DNA of 48,140 bases from EX4572-165 sp002254885 (GCA_029939595.1 JAOZSQ010000009.1:1-48140), one strand, 5' to 3'; positions 15,974 through 24,110 are shown, numbered from the stretch's first letter. Made by a program: numbers and translations. Notes: generated by a model not told the origin, from the letters alone.

Positions 15974-17275
15974 TTACCCTCTCATTGCATCAACTACCTG
16001 TAATTTAGCAGCTTGCCTTGCAGGTATTAAACCTGAAATTATCCCAATGATTGTTGAAAATGCTAATGCAAATAATAGAAGTTCAGATGTTATAATTGCA
16101 ACAGAAGTTGTTGCTCCGCCCATTCTTCCACCCATGCCCATGAAACTAACTCCCATGTTTGAAATGAATCCAATAAGGATGAGTCCAAGTAAAATACCCA
16201 TAATGCCACCCATAAAACCAATAATTCCGGATTCCACTAAGAACAATTTCATGATCTCTGAATTTCTAGTACCTAATGATTTTAACATTCCAATTAAATG
16301 AGTTCTTTCCAAAACAGACATAAACATAGTATTTGCTATTCCAATTGCTCCAACAACAAGAGAAATAGCTGCAATTCCGATTAAGAAAAATGATAATGTC
16401 TGCATTGTACTTGTTATAGTGTCAACCATGCCTGTTGATGAGGAAATCGTAAAATCTCGACTATCTTCATCTACTAATCTGGAATAATAAAGCATGTCTT
16501 CTATGTTTTTTATTGTATCATCGACATAATCTGTATCTGTGATTTTTACTTCGATTGAGGAATATTCATCTGAATCGATATCTTCATTTAGTTCTCTTGC
16601 TGCATCATGGGTCATAAAGACTGCTCGATCATCACCACCGAAACCACCAGTACCTGCTTGGCTTAGTATTCCAGCGATTTTGTATGTCTTATCTTCAATT
16701 TTTACTTGTGTATTTACAGTTAATGTTTGATCAAACATTGTAGCAACACTTGAACCAATAACAATATTATTGCTATCTCCGTAATTCAAAGATCTTCCTG
16801 ATTCAATAGTTGAAGTAGTCATTTGATCCCAGACCTTGGGGTCAATTCCTTCAACATTTAAACTAACACTTTCAGATAAATATTCAAATTCTACTCTACT
16901 GCCAGTTATGATTCCTTGGACGTATTCAACGCCCTCAGCACCTTTAATAACAAAAATATCGGTATCAGTTAATTTAGGGTCGTTGCTATCTGAATCGTCG
17001 TCGGCTGTGCCAAACATTCGATCCATTTGCTTACGCATTTGATCAAAACCTCCATCAGCACCACTAGCCTTTGTATAACCTGGACTAATTGTAAGAATAT
17101 CAGCGCCAAATCCTTGCATCTGAGATTCAATACTTGCAGTCATTCCATTTCCTATTGAAAGCATGGCAACAACTGCGGCAACACCAATTATGATGCCAAG
17201 GATAGTAAGCCAACTGCGCAATCCTCTATGAGTTAAACTGTTTAAGGAGAGTTTTAAAATATCAGCTGTTTTCAT
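15974..17275 (-). CDS. MacB/FtsX-type ABC transporter permease
   Basis: A 433-residue permease of the MacB/LolCE class. It starts with the typical LNSLTHRGLRSWLTILGIIIGVAAVVAMLS-type first helix, continues with a MacB extracytoplasmic domain of about 230 residues (including ESGRSLNYGDSNNIVIGS and the disulfide-free core), and ends with three helices containing GIANTMFMSVLERTHLIGMLKSLG and the C-terminal GLIPARQAAKLQVVDAMRG, all family hallmarks. Members do mechanotransmission, moving lipoproteins, peptides or drugs without passing them through the membrane domain. The 5' end overlaps the COG1361 gene by 14 bases. With the ATPase two genes upstream it forms the exporter. Confidence 0.93.
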   Translation of the reverse strand: MKTADILKLSLNSLTHRGLRSWLTILGIIIGVAAVVAMLSIGNGMTASIESQMQGFGADILTISPGYTKASGADGGFDQMRKQMDRMFGTADDDSDSNDPKLTDTDIFVIKGAEGVEYVQGIITGSRVEFEYLSESVSLNVEGIDPKVWDQMTTSTIESGRSLNYGDSNNIVIGSSVATMFDQTLTVNTQVKIEDKTYKIAGILSQAGTGGFGGDDRAVFMTHDAARELNEDIDSDEYSSIEVKITDTDYVDDTIKNIEDMLYYSRLVDEDSRDFTISSSTGMVDTITSTMQTLSFFLIGIAAISLVVGAIGIANTMFMSVLERTHLIGMLKSLGTRNSEIMKLFLVESGIIGFMGGIMGILLGLILIGFISNMGVSFMGMGGRMGGATTSVAIITSELLLFALAFSTIIGIISGLIPARQAAKLQVVDAMRG

Positions 17276-18656
17276 TGTTTTTTCCTTTCATAATTTTTGA
17301 AATATATGGGATTTTTTTCTTTTTTCCAAATTGCAATAATAAAACAATCATAAGGATTCCAACGATACCAATGATGATATACATTGTACCTGTGCTAATG
17401 ATGGGGTCTTGTTGCCCTGATAAAGCTGATTTGCCTGAAATATCACCTGTACCAAAACGAGAAGCCATATAACTTGAACCACTGGAACTCATCGAGTTTA
17501 TTTTGACCTCTTTTTCAACAATCTGCCTTAATCCATATAGGTCTGTATATGAGATCTCAACAATGAGATTATCACTCATAGCCCCACCAAATGATTTATT
17601 TTTCATTGATTCAAACATACTTGGATCAAAATCAGAAGGCATATTAGAAAATTCTTGATTAAACCCAGGTCTTTTGGTATTATTTTGATTCATTTCAGTT
17701 AATTGAAATGATGCAAGCGTGTAATCTCCTGCATCTAGATTTCCTAAACTTGCAGAAGAAGACCCTGAGGTGGAGTAGTTTGGTTGTTTTGGTATTGAAA
17801 CAATTACTGATGATGCAGTATTAGCACCAGTATTTGCAACCGCAAAAGTAGTTCCACCAGTTATTGATTGCTGCAATATTATCTCAAAATCAGTACCACC
17901 ACTCACTTGGATTCCCACGTTGGATGTTATAGTTTGAATATTTCCAGTTTCATCATAGTAAGTCATTGTAATGGCTAATGGGTATACTCCCGGAGTGATT
18001 GTAGGGCTTGCCATTAAAGTAACAGGAATTTTTGTATAGTTGTTTGCAGGGATTAAATCAATTGAAATTCTATTATCTGCCCCAATTGGTAAAATTAAAC
18101 TATCTTCAACATCCCATGTAAATAAAATACTGCTTATACTGTTTCCACCATTATTTGAGATATTGAAAGTTAATGTGCTTATTTCACCAATATTAATCAA
18201 TGATGGTGCAACAGATTCAATATCTAAAAGAGATGAATCTTCAACTCTGATAAATGCTGTTATCTTTGTATCACTTGCTGTACTATCAGACTCAAAAATT
18301 ATTTGGTATAAACCTGGATCTGCTGATGAAGAAATTGAAAATTCATAGATCAATGTTGTGGATTCTCCACCATCCAATGAACCAATATAGACATCCCAGT
18401 TTCCTTGATATGTAATAACTGATTTATCATAATTTGAAGTTTCAATATCAATATATTTGACTGTTTCAGTGCCGATATTATCCAATATTAATTCAATATA
18501 TCCATTGCTTCCTGGTGCCAATACTACTGGGTTTTCAGCAAAAGATACCTGTAAGGCAACAGAAGTCTCTGGAACTGATGCTAATATGTTTGGTATAAAA
18601 CTGATATTTAATCCAATTAGTATTGTTATTAATATAATTCTTATTGTTTTTTTCAT
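17262..18656 (-). CDS. COG1361-like extracellular beta-domain protein of the ABC exporter operon
   Basis: A 464-residue protein with a signal peptide (about residues 4-27), several Ig-like/CARDB-type beta modules (for example GSNGYIELILDNIGTETVKY and ISTLTFNISNNGGNSI) and one C-terminal helix (IIIGIVGILMIVLLLQFG) followed by lysines. This is the architecture of COG1361 proteins that often accompany MacB-type exporters in archaea; a role as an extracytoplasmic partner, analogous to an adaptor, is inferred. A Met-rich stretch (SNMPSDFDPSMFESMKNKSF) is unusual and could bind metal or substrate. GAGGT lies six to eight bases before ATG 18656. It starts one base after the ATPase stop and its end overlaps the permease. 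Confidence 0.85.
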   Translation of the reverse strand: MKKTIRIILITILIGLNISFIPNILASVPETSVALQVSFAENPVVLAPGSNGYIELILDNIGTETVKYIDIETSNYDKSVITYQGNWDVYIGSLDGGESTTLIYEFSISSSADPGLYQIIFESDSTASDTKITAFIRVEDSSLLDIESVAPSLINIGEISTLTFNISNNGGNSISSILFTWDVEDSLILPIGADNRISIDLIPANNYTKIPVTLMASPTITPGVYPLAITMTYYDETGNIQTITSNVGIQVSGGTDFEIILQQSITGGTTFAVANTGANTASSVIVSIPKQPNYSTSGSSSASLGNLDAGDYTLASFQLTEMNQNNTKRPGFNQEFSNMPSDFDPSMFESMKNKSFGGAMSDNLIVEISYTDLYGLRQIVEKEVKINSMSSSGSSYMASRFGTGDISGKSALSGQQDPIISTGTMYIIIGIVGILMIVLLLQFGKKKKIPYISKIMKGKNNENS

Positions 18657-18657
18657 T

Positions 18658-19341
18658 TTAACTACCTCTTTTTATTTTTCCATCAACTAGATAAACTATT
18701 TTTCTAGCGTATTGTGCGATTTCATTTTCATGTGTGATTATAGCAACTGTCATATGCCTCTCTTTTTGTAATCTCATTAAAAAATTCATGATTTCTGCCT
18801 CAGTTTTCGTATCTAAATTACCTGTTGGTTCATCTGCAAGAATAATCTCAGGGTCATTAGCGAGAGCTCTTGCAATAGCAATACGTTGTGTTTCACCACC
18901 AGATAATTGAGATGGAAAATGTGCTGATCTTTGTTCAAGGCCAACGGCTTTTAGCAGCTCAAATGCTTTTGTCCTTCGTTCTGATTTATTTTTTTCGATG
19001 ATGATCATTGGAAGTTCAATGTTTTCTAATGCAGTTAGTGTTGGATGTAGATTAAAAAATTGGAAGACAAAACCTATCTTATGTCCTCTCAATCTTGCGA
19101 GATCAGATTCATGAAGTTTTGATATGTCTTGGCCATCAAGTATGATTTTTCCTGATGAAGGTTTATCCAGTGCACCAACCATATGTAGTAGAGTAGATTT
19201 TCCAGATCCACTTGGTCCCATGATTGCAATGAAGTCTTTTTTCTTTATTGAGAGGTCTACTCCGCGTAATGCATGGGTTTTGACTCCGTCCATTTTATAG
19301 ATTTTTTTTACTTGTTTCAGTTCGATTATCGCATCATTCAT
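18658..19341 (-). CDS. MacB/LolD-type ABC transporter ATPase
   Basis: A 227-residue ATP-binding subunit. Walker A is GPSGSGKST (residues 42-50), the Q-loop lies in FVFQFFNLHP, the signature is LSGGETQRIAIARAL (146-160), Walker B is EIILADEPTGNLDT (165-178), and the switch histidine is in AIITHE. Length and the EPTGNLDT segment place it in the LolD/MacB/FtsE class. It energises the permease two genes downstream. AAAGGAATAATT lies before ATG 19341. The promoter TATA (about 19407-19416) is immediately preceded by the 11-base operator array, so this is the first gene of a regulated operon. Confidence 0.95.
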   Translation of the reverse strand: MNDAIIELKQVKKIYKMDGVKTHALRGVDLSIKKKDFIAIMGPSGSGKSTLLHMVGALDKPSSGKIILDGQDISKLHESDLARLRGHKIGFVFQFFNLHPTLTALENIELPMIIIEKNKSERRTKAFELLKAVGLEQRSAHFPSQLSGGETQRIAIARALANDPEIILADEPTGNLDTKTEAEIMNFLMRLQKERHMTVAIITHENEIAQYARKIVYLVDGKIKRGS

Positions 19342-19406
19342 AATTATTCCTTTTTTTGTTTTCTCATTTTGGATTTTTTGTTGTTTTCCTTATTGGCTGT
19401 GTTGAG

Positions 19407-19416
19407 TATATATTGA
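19407..19416 (-). promoter_or_regulatory. TATA box of the ABC exporter operon
   Basis: On the minus strand AATATATACTC follows the operator array directly; its centre is about 70 bases before ATG 19341, giving a leader of about 45 bases with an AAAGGA ribosome site. Confidence 0.5.
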
Positions 19417-19419
19417 TAT

Positions 19420-19460
19420 TTCCAGCTCTATTCCAACTCGTTCCCAACTCCATCCCAATT
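19420..19460. promoter_or_regulatory. Tandem 11-base-pitch operator array upstream of the ABC exporter operon
   Basis: On the plus strand four boxes TTCCAGC, TTCCAAC, TCCCAAC and TCCCAAT have their CCA at 19422, 19433, 19444 and 19455, exactly 11 bases apart. The array ends about 10 bases from the TATA centre, nearly the same geometry as the array at 13924-13964. Consensus over both arrays: WTYCCAAYTCN per 11 bases. No other gene occupies 19342-19715. Confidence 0.72.
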
Positions 19461-19576
19461 TAGTTTGAAATAATGTAAAAAGAATTTTCATTCTAAACCT
19501 TATTTTCTGTCAAAAAGACCTCGGATGAAGGATTTTACAAACAATCACCAGTCAGAAAAAGATGAAAAAATGCCAA

Positions 19577-19642
19577 GTGCGAAATAATTCCTAATCAAAA
19601 ATATGTACAAATTCTAGAACTATGTGCGAAACTCAGGTTCTA
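19577..19642. repeat. Short direct repeat and hairpin in the 19.4-19.7 kb gap
   Basis: GTGCGAAA occurs at 19577-19584 and again at 19624-19631. The second copy lies in the loop of an inverted repeat TAGAAC (19615-19620) / GTTCTA (19637-19642). On the minus strand the T-rich tract at 19643-19655 could end transcription of the MBL-hydrolase gene. Meaning unknown. Confidence 0.35.
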
Positions 19643-19715
19643 AAAAAATCTAAAAATTATATTTAAAGATTAAAGACACATAAAAATATATACAAAAATA
19701 GTACTATATAAATGC

Positions 19716-20477
19716 CTATTCATCTAAAGATAAAATCATTCCATCAGAGGCAGCAATAACATTACACCCAGTTTTTTGAGATAGTTTCTTTGCAATATCC
19801 CAAGGTCTTGCTTTGATCATTGAAAGGCCAAAATGTGTAAGAATAGCTGTTTTTGGCTTAATACTTTGAATAATACGTTCTGCATCGCTAATTGATAAAT
19901 GATTAATGTATTCCTTAGAATCCACTAATACTACATTTAGTATAAGCACATCTGAGATATAGTATGATTCTATTCCATCAAAATATTTTGTATCAGCGAT
20001 ATATGATACAGAAGTTTTTGATCCTTGAAATCGTATTCCATATGTTTCACAATCATGAATATGCAATATTGGAGTAGAAAACTCTAAATTTCCAACTTTA
20101 TAGCTCCCCCCTTCTTTTAATTTAACAATTCCTTCAACATGGTTTCTAAAATGAAGAAGAACCACAGGGTCATCATCAAGCGCATCTGTAGGAGCAAATA
20201 CAACACCTTTCTTTTTACGTCCTCCATTTGTCATTGCTTCAATCATAATGTTTACATCATTTGAATGATCAATATGTCGGTGTGATAGAATGATTGCATC
20301 TAGATTCATGGGGTTTAGTTTTGGTTTACTTGATAAACATCTCATAAGAGATCCAGGGCCAGGATCAATAAGAATATTAGTATCATCAAGTGATAACCAC
20401 ATTCCACCAGATTTTCGTATTTGACGGGTTACTGCAAAACGAGCGCCAGCAGTACCAAGAAATTTGATTGTATTCAT
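19716..20477 (-). CDS. MBL-fold metallohydrolase
   Basis: A 253-residue metallo-beta-lactamase-fold hydrolase. Metal ligands are seen in SHRHIDH (H66, H68, D70, H71), a histidine in LHIHDCETYG, the aspartate of YIADTKY and a histidine in LTHFG near the C-terminus. Together with the start IKFLGTAGARFAVTRQIRKSGG, this resembles the PhnP/RNase Z-like branch acting on phosphodiesters, including small cyclic ones; the substrate is not readable. No signal peptide, so cytoplasmic. It is a single gene on the minus strand, divergent from the AGT-EndoV gene; archaea often carry several such hydrolases. Confidence 0.88.
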   Translation of the reverse strand: MNTIKFLGTAGARFAVTRQIRKSGGMWLSLDDTNILIDPGPGSLMRCLSSKPKLNPMNLDAIILSHRHIDHSNDVNIMIEAMTNGGRKKKGVVFAPTDALDDDPVVLLHFRNHVEGIVKLKEGGSYKVGNLEFSTPILHIHDCETYGIRFQGSKTSVSYIADTKYFDGIESYYISDVLILNVVLVDSKEYINHLSISDAERIIQSIKPKTAILTHFGLSMIKARPWDIAKKLSQKTGCNVIAASDGMILSLDE

Positions 20478-20650
20478 TATTTCAACTCAATAAGATATGA
20501 TCTATATTCATTTAGATATTTGTTGATTTCTATCATCAATAATATATCCATTTAATAGTCCTTCACAAAAAAGATATAGAAAAAGCAAAATAATCTTCAT
20601 ACTATAAATCATAGAAAATGATTTGAAAGTATATCAGATATACAAACCCT

Positions 20651-21595
20651 ATGGATCTTTATAATTACGCCTATGATCTTGTTAGACAAATTCCATCTGG
20701 AAAGATATCAACATATGGTGCAGTTGCAAGAGCACTAGGAGACATTAGAGCATCTAGGGCGGTTGGAAGAATGATGAATCAAAACCCTGATGCAGATACA
20801 ATGCCTTGCTTTAAGATTGTTCAATCTGATGGCCATATTGGGGGTTTTGGACTTGGAATAGAAGATAAGATCCATCGTCTTCAAAATGATGGGATAAATG
20901 TAGATGATGGATGTATCAAAGATTTTGATGAGGTATTATTTGATGATTTCAAAACCGAGTATCCCTTAAAAAAACTTCGTCAAGAACAAATCAATCTTTC
21001 AAAAAAATTAGATTTTCAAAACCTGATTTCAGAAAAGGAGGTAAAATATATTGCGGGTTTTGATGTTGCATACAGGTTTCATGATGATTGGAAAGAAAGC
21101 TGTGGTGCATGTGTTCTTATGGATTATAAGACTGGTGAAATTGTTGAACAACAAACTGTGTTCTTTGAGGCACTTTTTCCATATATCCCTACTTTTCTTT
21201 CATTTAGAGAACAGCCATTTATTGAAAAATTAATACAAAAGCTCAAACATGCTCCATCTCTTCTTCTTATTGATGGTAATGGTCTGCTTCATCCATATCA
21301 ATTTGGACTTGCTTGTCACATTGGGGCATCTCTAAAAACGCCTTCAATTGGTGTAGCAAAGAACCTTTTATGTGGAACAAAACAGAACAATAATATCATA
21401 TATGATAATAAGATTTTAGGGTATGCTTTTTATGCAAATAAACGAGTAAAAAAACCAGTCTACATCTCTTCGGGAAATAAGATCTCTTTAAAAACCGCAG
21501 TATCAATAGTAAAAAAAATCAGTTCATATAAACAACCCGAACCACTTCGCAGAGCACATATACTTGCAACAACCAAGCTTAGGAAACATCAGTGA
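20651..21595 (+). CDS. Alkyltransferase-endonuclease V fusion (AGT-EndoV)
   Basis: A 314-residue DNA repair fusion. Residues 1-90 are an AGT/ATL-type domain: IPSGKISTYGAVARALG, the ASRAVGRMMNQNP recognition helix and the active-site segment PCFK with C53. Residues ~104-314 are endonuclease V, which nicks DNA near deaminated adenine (inosine): catalytic D138 (AGFDVAY), E187 (FLSFRE), D208 (LIDGNGLLHP), K237 (IGVAKN) and a histidine in RRAHILA, with spacings close to Thermotoga EndoV. Such a fusion has been studied in Ferroplasma acidarmanus. Oddly, the usual PCHR reads PCFK here, losing the histidine that activates the cysteine. The last 17 bases overlap the convergent DTD2 gene. Confidence 0.93.
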   Translation: MDLYNYAYDLVRQIPSGKISTYGAVARALGDIRASRAVGRMMNQNPDADTMPCFKIVQSDGHIGGFGLGIEDKIHRLQNDGINVDDGCIKDFDEVLFDDFKTEYPLKKLRQEQINLSKKLDFQNLISEKEVKYIAGFDVAYRFHDDWKESCGACVLMDYKTGEIVEQQTVFFEALFPYIPTFLSFREQPFIEKLIQKLKHAPSLLLIDGNGLLHPYQFGLACHIGASLKTPSIGVAKNLLCGTKQNNNIIYDNKILGYAFYANKRVKKPVYISSGNKISLKTAVSIVKKISSYKQPEPLRRAHILATTKLRKHQ

Positions 21596-22454
21596 AATAT
21601 TTACTTGAAACAACAGGGATTTCAAGTTCTTTACACCATGTTTTAAATTGGGTCTGCTGTGATTTTTTCAATGCTTTCCGATGAAGATATACTCCATGTA
21701 TTGGTGAAGAGGTTTCAATAACGTTTTTTAGCAATTCAAAATTGATATTATTATCATTAATATGGTAACTAGGGATCATATGAGCAAAAGCTACATTTTT
21801 TCCCAATGCAACATCTGTAAAACGAGGGGCATAATGTCCTCCACCAATTCCAATGAGAACTGGAATATCCTTTGCAGATTCCTTTATTTTTGTATTTGAT
21901 TCAAAAAGACAAATTAAAGATTGAGCAATAATATCTGCGGGTTTTTGTTTTTCCCATTCTTCTTCATTACTTCCAACTTCTGCAAAAAGTGTGGGAATGC
22001 TCATATATGGGCCATGATGTGTAACCTCAAAACAAACTTTATGATATAAACCTGCTTTTTTTGCATTATCATTAATCAACCTGAGTAAAGCAGTCATATG
22101 ATGAGGCATCGGTGGAGATACAGTATTGTTTTTTCCACCAAACAGTGCAGGACCAAAATTTCCAATTGGATGTGTTGTTAAAGAAGGGGCACCTGTTTTA
22201 CTTCGATGTCTTGAAATAAAAATTGCTTCTGTGGGTCTAATCCGAAGGTATTTCTGGATTTGATTCTCAATTCCCTCATGAATAATTGTCTTATCGTTAA
22301 TAGTAACCATATAGATATCTGAAAAAGATGTGTTTTTGTAATAAGTTTGATTTAAAAAAAGACCTTGTTCCTCCCAACCTGATTTCATGAGAAGCGCTTT
22401 TTTAATATTTGTACTTGCAGAATCTTGCGTTGAAGAAATAATTACTGTTGACAT
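21579..22454 (-). CDS. dtdA: D-aminoacyl-tRNA deacylase, archaeal DTD2 type
   Basis: A 291-residue protein that hydrolyses D-amino acids from mischarged tRNA, the form used by archaea and plants (GEK1). Family motifs are present in order: FISRHRSKTGAPSLTTHPIGN, then FEVTHHGPYM, then GIGGGHYAPR. Length matches the family. Start ATG 22454 (MSTVIISS) is chosen over an in-frame TTG at 22463, because family members begin with this beta strand. Its 3' end overlaps the AGT-EndoV gene by 17 bases tail to tail. A 56-residue membrane peptide gene lies 49 bases upstream on the same strand and may share its transcript. Confidence 0.93.
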   Translation of the reverse strand: MSTVIISSTQDSASTNIKKALLMKSGWEEQGLFLNQTYYKNTSFSDIYMVTINDKTIIHEGIENQIQKYLRIRPTEAIFISRHRSKTGAPSLTTHPIGNFGPALFGGKNNTVSPPMPHHMTALLRLINDNAKKAGLYHKVCFEVTHHGPYMSIPTLFAEVGSNEEEWEKQKPADIIAQSLICLFESNTKIKESAKDIPVLIGIGGGHYAPRFTDVALGKNVAFAHMIPSYHINDNNINFELLKNVIETSSPIHGVYLHRKALKKSQQTQFKTWCKELEIPVVSSKYFTDVS

Positions 22455-22503
22455 AGAACCCAACTGCTCCGAATCAACATGATGAAAACAACAATATTAT
22501 TAG

Positions 22504-22674
22504 TTATTGGTTTTCCATTGGTTCACCTTGACTAATAAGCCTTCGAATTGCTTCTTTTCTTGCAAGGTAATGGATTCTTTCTTCAATTTTGCAGATTTGT
22601 GCGATAAACCGAATTTCTTCGGCTTCGTTTTTACTGGATATAAGGCCAACGATTATCATAATTATAATAATCAT
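22504..22674 (-). CDS. Small single-helix membrane protein (56 residues)
   Basis: A short frame on the minus strand encoding a very hydrophobic N-terminus of Ile and Met (MIIIIMIIVGLI) followed by a charged amphipathic helix with EAEEIRFIAQICKIEERI and ending GEPMENQ. The composition is typical of a genuine one-helix membrane peptide rather than chance. A TATA-like TTTATAACC lies about 18-25 bases before the ATG, fitting a leaderless start. It sits just upstream of dtdA on the same strand. No family is recognised. A competing plus-strand reading of the same bases has Cys- and Phe-rich composition unlike real proteins here. Confidence 0.55.
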   Translation of the reverse strand: MIIIIMIIVGLISSKNEAEEIRFIAQICKIEERIHYLARKEAIRRLISQGEPMENQ

Positions 22675-22792
22675 GTTATAATTAAGGTTATAAACGTTTG
22701 TTGTACGATTATTACCCGGTTAACAATATCAAAAATAAACCCTAGTTGTAAACATCCTAAATCTTTTACAGTTTAACTATATACCATCTGCT

Positions 22793-23173
22793 ATGCAGGA
22801 ACTTGCTGCGGGAAAATATGTCGAAAAAAAATCACGATTCTACACCCACATATACAATATCACAGATATTGCAGAAGTTGAATTAATTCTCAAATCACAT
22901 AGGTCTCTATACAAAAAAGCAAACCATCATTGTTATGCATACATATTCATTGATAAAAACAAGCAAGTTGCTGATAAATATCATGATGATGGGGAAGTAG
23001 GACACCCTGGAAAAGTACTTTTAGAAGTCCTTAAATCAAATAAACTAAATCATCATCTAATTGTTGTATCAAGGATATTTGGTGGAATCAAACTTGGAGT
23101 TGGAGGAGTAAGCAAAGCATTCAAGGAAGCAGCTAACGCAACCATGCTGTATTATAAAAATCAAAACCGTTAA
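22793..23173 (+). CDS. IMPACT (YigZ/UPF0029) family protein
   Basis: A 126-residue protein made of the IMPACT N-terminal domain only: KKSRFYTHIYN, HHCYAYIF, the DDGEVGHPG segment and VVSRIFGGIKLGVGG are the family hallmarks. Bacterial YigZ proteins have ~200 residues with an extra C-terminal ferredoxin-like domain, which is missing here. Eukaryotic IMPACT modulates translation control through Gcn1, and bacterial YigZ may act on nucleic acids; the archaeal role is unknown. A TATA-like TTTAACTATATA (22772-22783) lies about 15-21 bases before the ATG. Confidence 0.9.
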   Translation: MQELAAGKYVEKKSRFYTHIYNITDIAEVELILKSHRSLYKKANHHCYAYIFIDKNKQVADKYHDDGEVGHPGKVLLEVLKSNKLNHHLIVVSRIFGGIKLGVGGVSKAFKEAANATMLYYKNQNR

Positions 23174-23179
23174 TAATTA

Positions 23180-23371
23180 TTATTTCGATCTGTTTGCAAG
23201 AGCCAGAATGACCCCTAGAAAAATAGGAAATAAGACGATATAATAAATCATATCAACAGATTTAATTAATGCCACAAGATCAAACTTATATAATTGAATA
23301 ATTAACAATAACAATAATATGATTGGGATTGAAACACCCAACAATAATGGTGCGGCTTCTCTATTTACCAT
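23180..23371 (-). CDS. Small two-helix membrane protein
   Basis: A 63-residue protein with two hydrophobic segments (about residues 9-27 and 40-58) joined by a short acidic/basic loop, ending with NRSK. No family is recognised. It converges on the IMPACT-family gene with six bases between the stops, and a TATA-like TTTTTTAAA lies around 23391-23398. Size, hydrophobic pattern and clean spacing support a real gene. Confidence 0.5.
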   Translation of the reverse strand: MVNREAAPLLLGVSIPIILLLLLIIQLYKFDLVALIKSVDMIYYIVLFPIFLGVILALANRSK

Positions 23372-23427
23372 CTCATTTGGTCTCCCATCTCTTTAAAAAA
23401 TGGTAACATATAATTTATCTATTTTTA

Positions 23428-23715
23428 TTAATCAAATAAATATGATTTCTTATGTTTCAAGGGTGTAAATTCATAATTTCCATTCATGACCTCATCAAAT
23501 GAACACATCGTAAAATCCTTCTCAATAAGATCTGGACAATACATCCCATCGATTTTATCCCAGTAAATCTCTAATTTATCATGATCCATTGACATGATAA
23601 TTCCTTCATATCGTTTTGATTTTCCTACATCTCCTTGAAATGATCTTTTCACTCGATCGCCTGGTTTGAAATGTTTGTAGAGGGAGAGAGCAGATTTTTT
23701 ATAGGGTTCCTTCAT
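23428..23715 (-). CDS. Small soluble protein with SH3/KOW-like start
   Basis: A 95-residue hypothetical protein. The segment FKPGDRVKRSFQGDVGKSKRY followed by EGIIMSMDHDKLEIYWD looks like a small SH3-like barrel (KOW/PAZ-style 'GDRV...GIV...V.W' pattern), sometimes used to bind nucleic acid or protein. Two cysteines (MYCPDLIEK and TMCSFD) are present. GGTGA precedes ATG 23715 by about seven bases. It is adjacent to the two-helix protein on the same strand (56 bases apart). Function not assignable. Confidence 0.6.
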   Translation of the reverse strand: MKEPYKKSALSLYKHFKPGDRVKRSFQGDVGKSKRYEGIIMSMDHDKLEIYWDKIDGMYCPDLIEKDFTMCSFDEVMNGNYEFTPLKHKKSYLFD

Positions 23716-23870
23716 TTTATTTCACCGATACTATTTTTTCCAGGTTACATTTTCTTATTAAGCTTATTTAAAGCTGTCTTGAAAAACTATCAAAACTGAT
23801 AAAATGTCAAAATAGTTTCAACAAAAAATATAGAAAAGTTAAATATGTAACACACGATTAAAAAGATGAG

Positions 23871-24110
23871 ATGGAATATAATAAAGAGGAAAAAGAACGT
23901 CTGATAAAACAGACTATAGAAGACACAGAGCGATTCATTAAGGAGCTAGATCCAACAAAACTAATCGACATCGAATTTTATAAATCATATGGATTATGGG
24001 ATGAAGAGGTCAGTAAAAAGTATGGTGAAGTCGTAAAAAAATGGGAAAAAATAAAAGAAATCACCAAACAAGACAAAACGAATCTTACTCATGTTATTTC
24101 AGATGAATAA
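23871..24110 (+). CDS. Small acidic hypothetical protein
   Basis: A 79-residue, highly charged, probably helical protein (MEYNKEEKERLIKQTIEDTE, then FYKSYGLWDEEVSKKYGEV). No family is recognised. The ATG is 28 bases after a TATA-like GTTAAATATG (about 23838-23848), consistent with a leaderless transcript. It converges on the DUF4143 ATPase gene with 52 bases between stops. Confidence 0.6.
   Translation: MEYNKEEKERLIKQTIEDTERFIKELDPTKLIDIEFYKSYGLWDEEVSKKYGEVVKKWEKIKEITKQDKTNLTHVISDE

Noticed and set aside
22507..22776. Plus-strand 89-residue reading
   Set aside because: Its Cys-, Phe- and His-rich composition is unlike the real proteins here, and the opposite strand has a better supported 56-residue membrane peptide.
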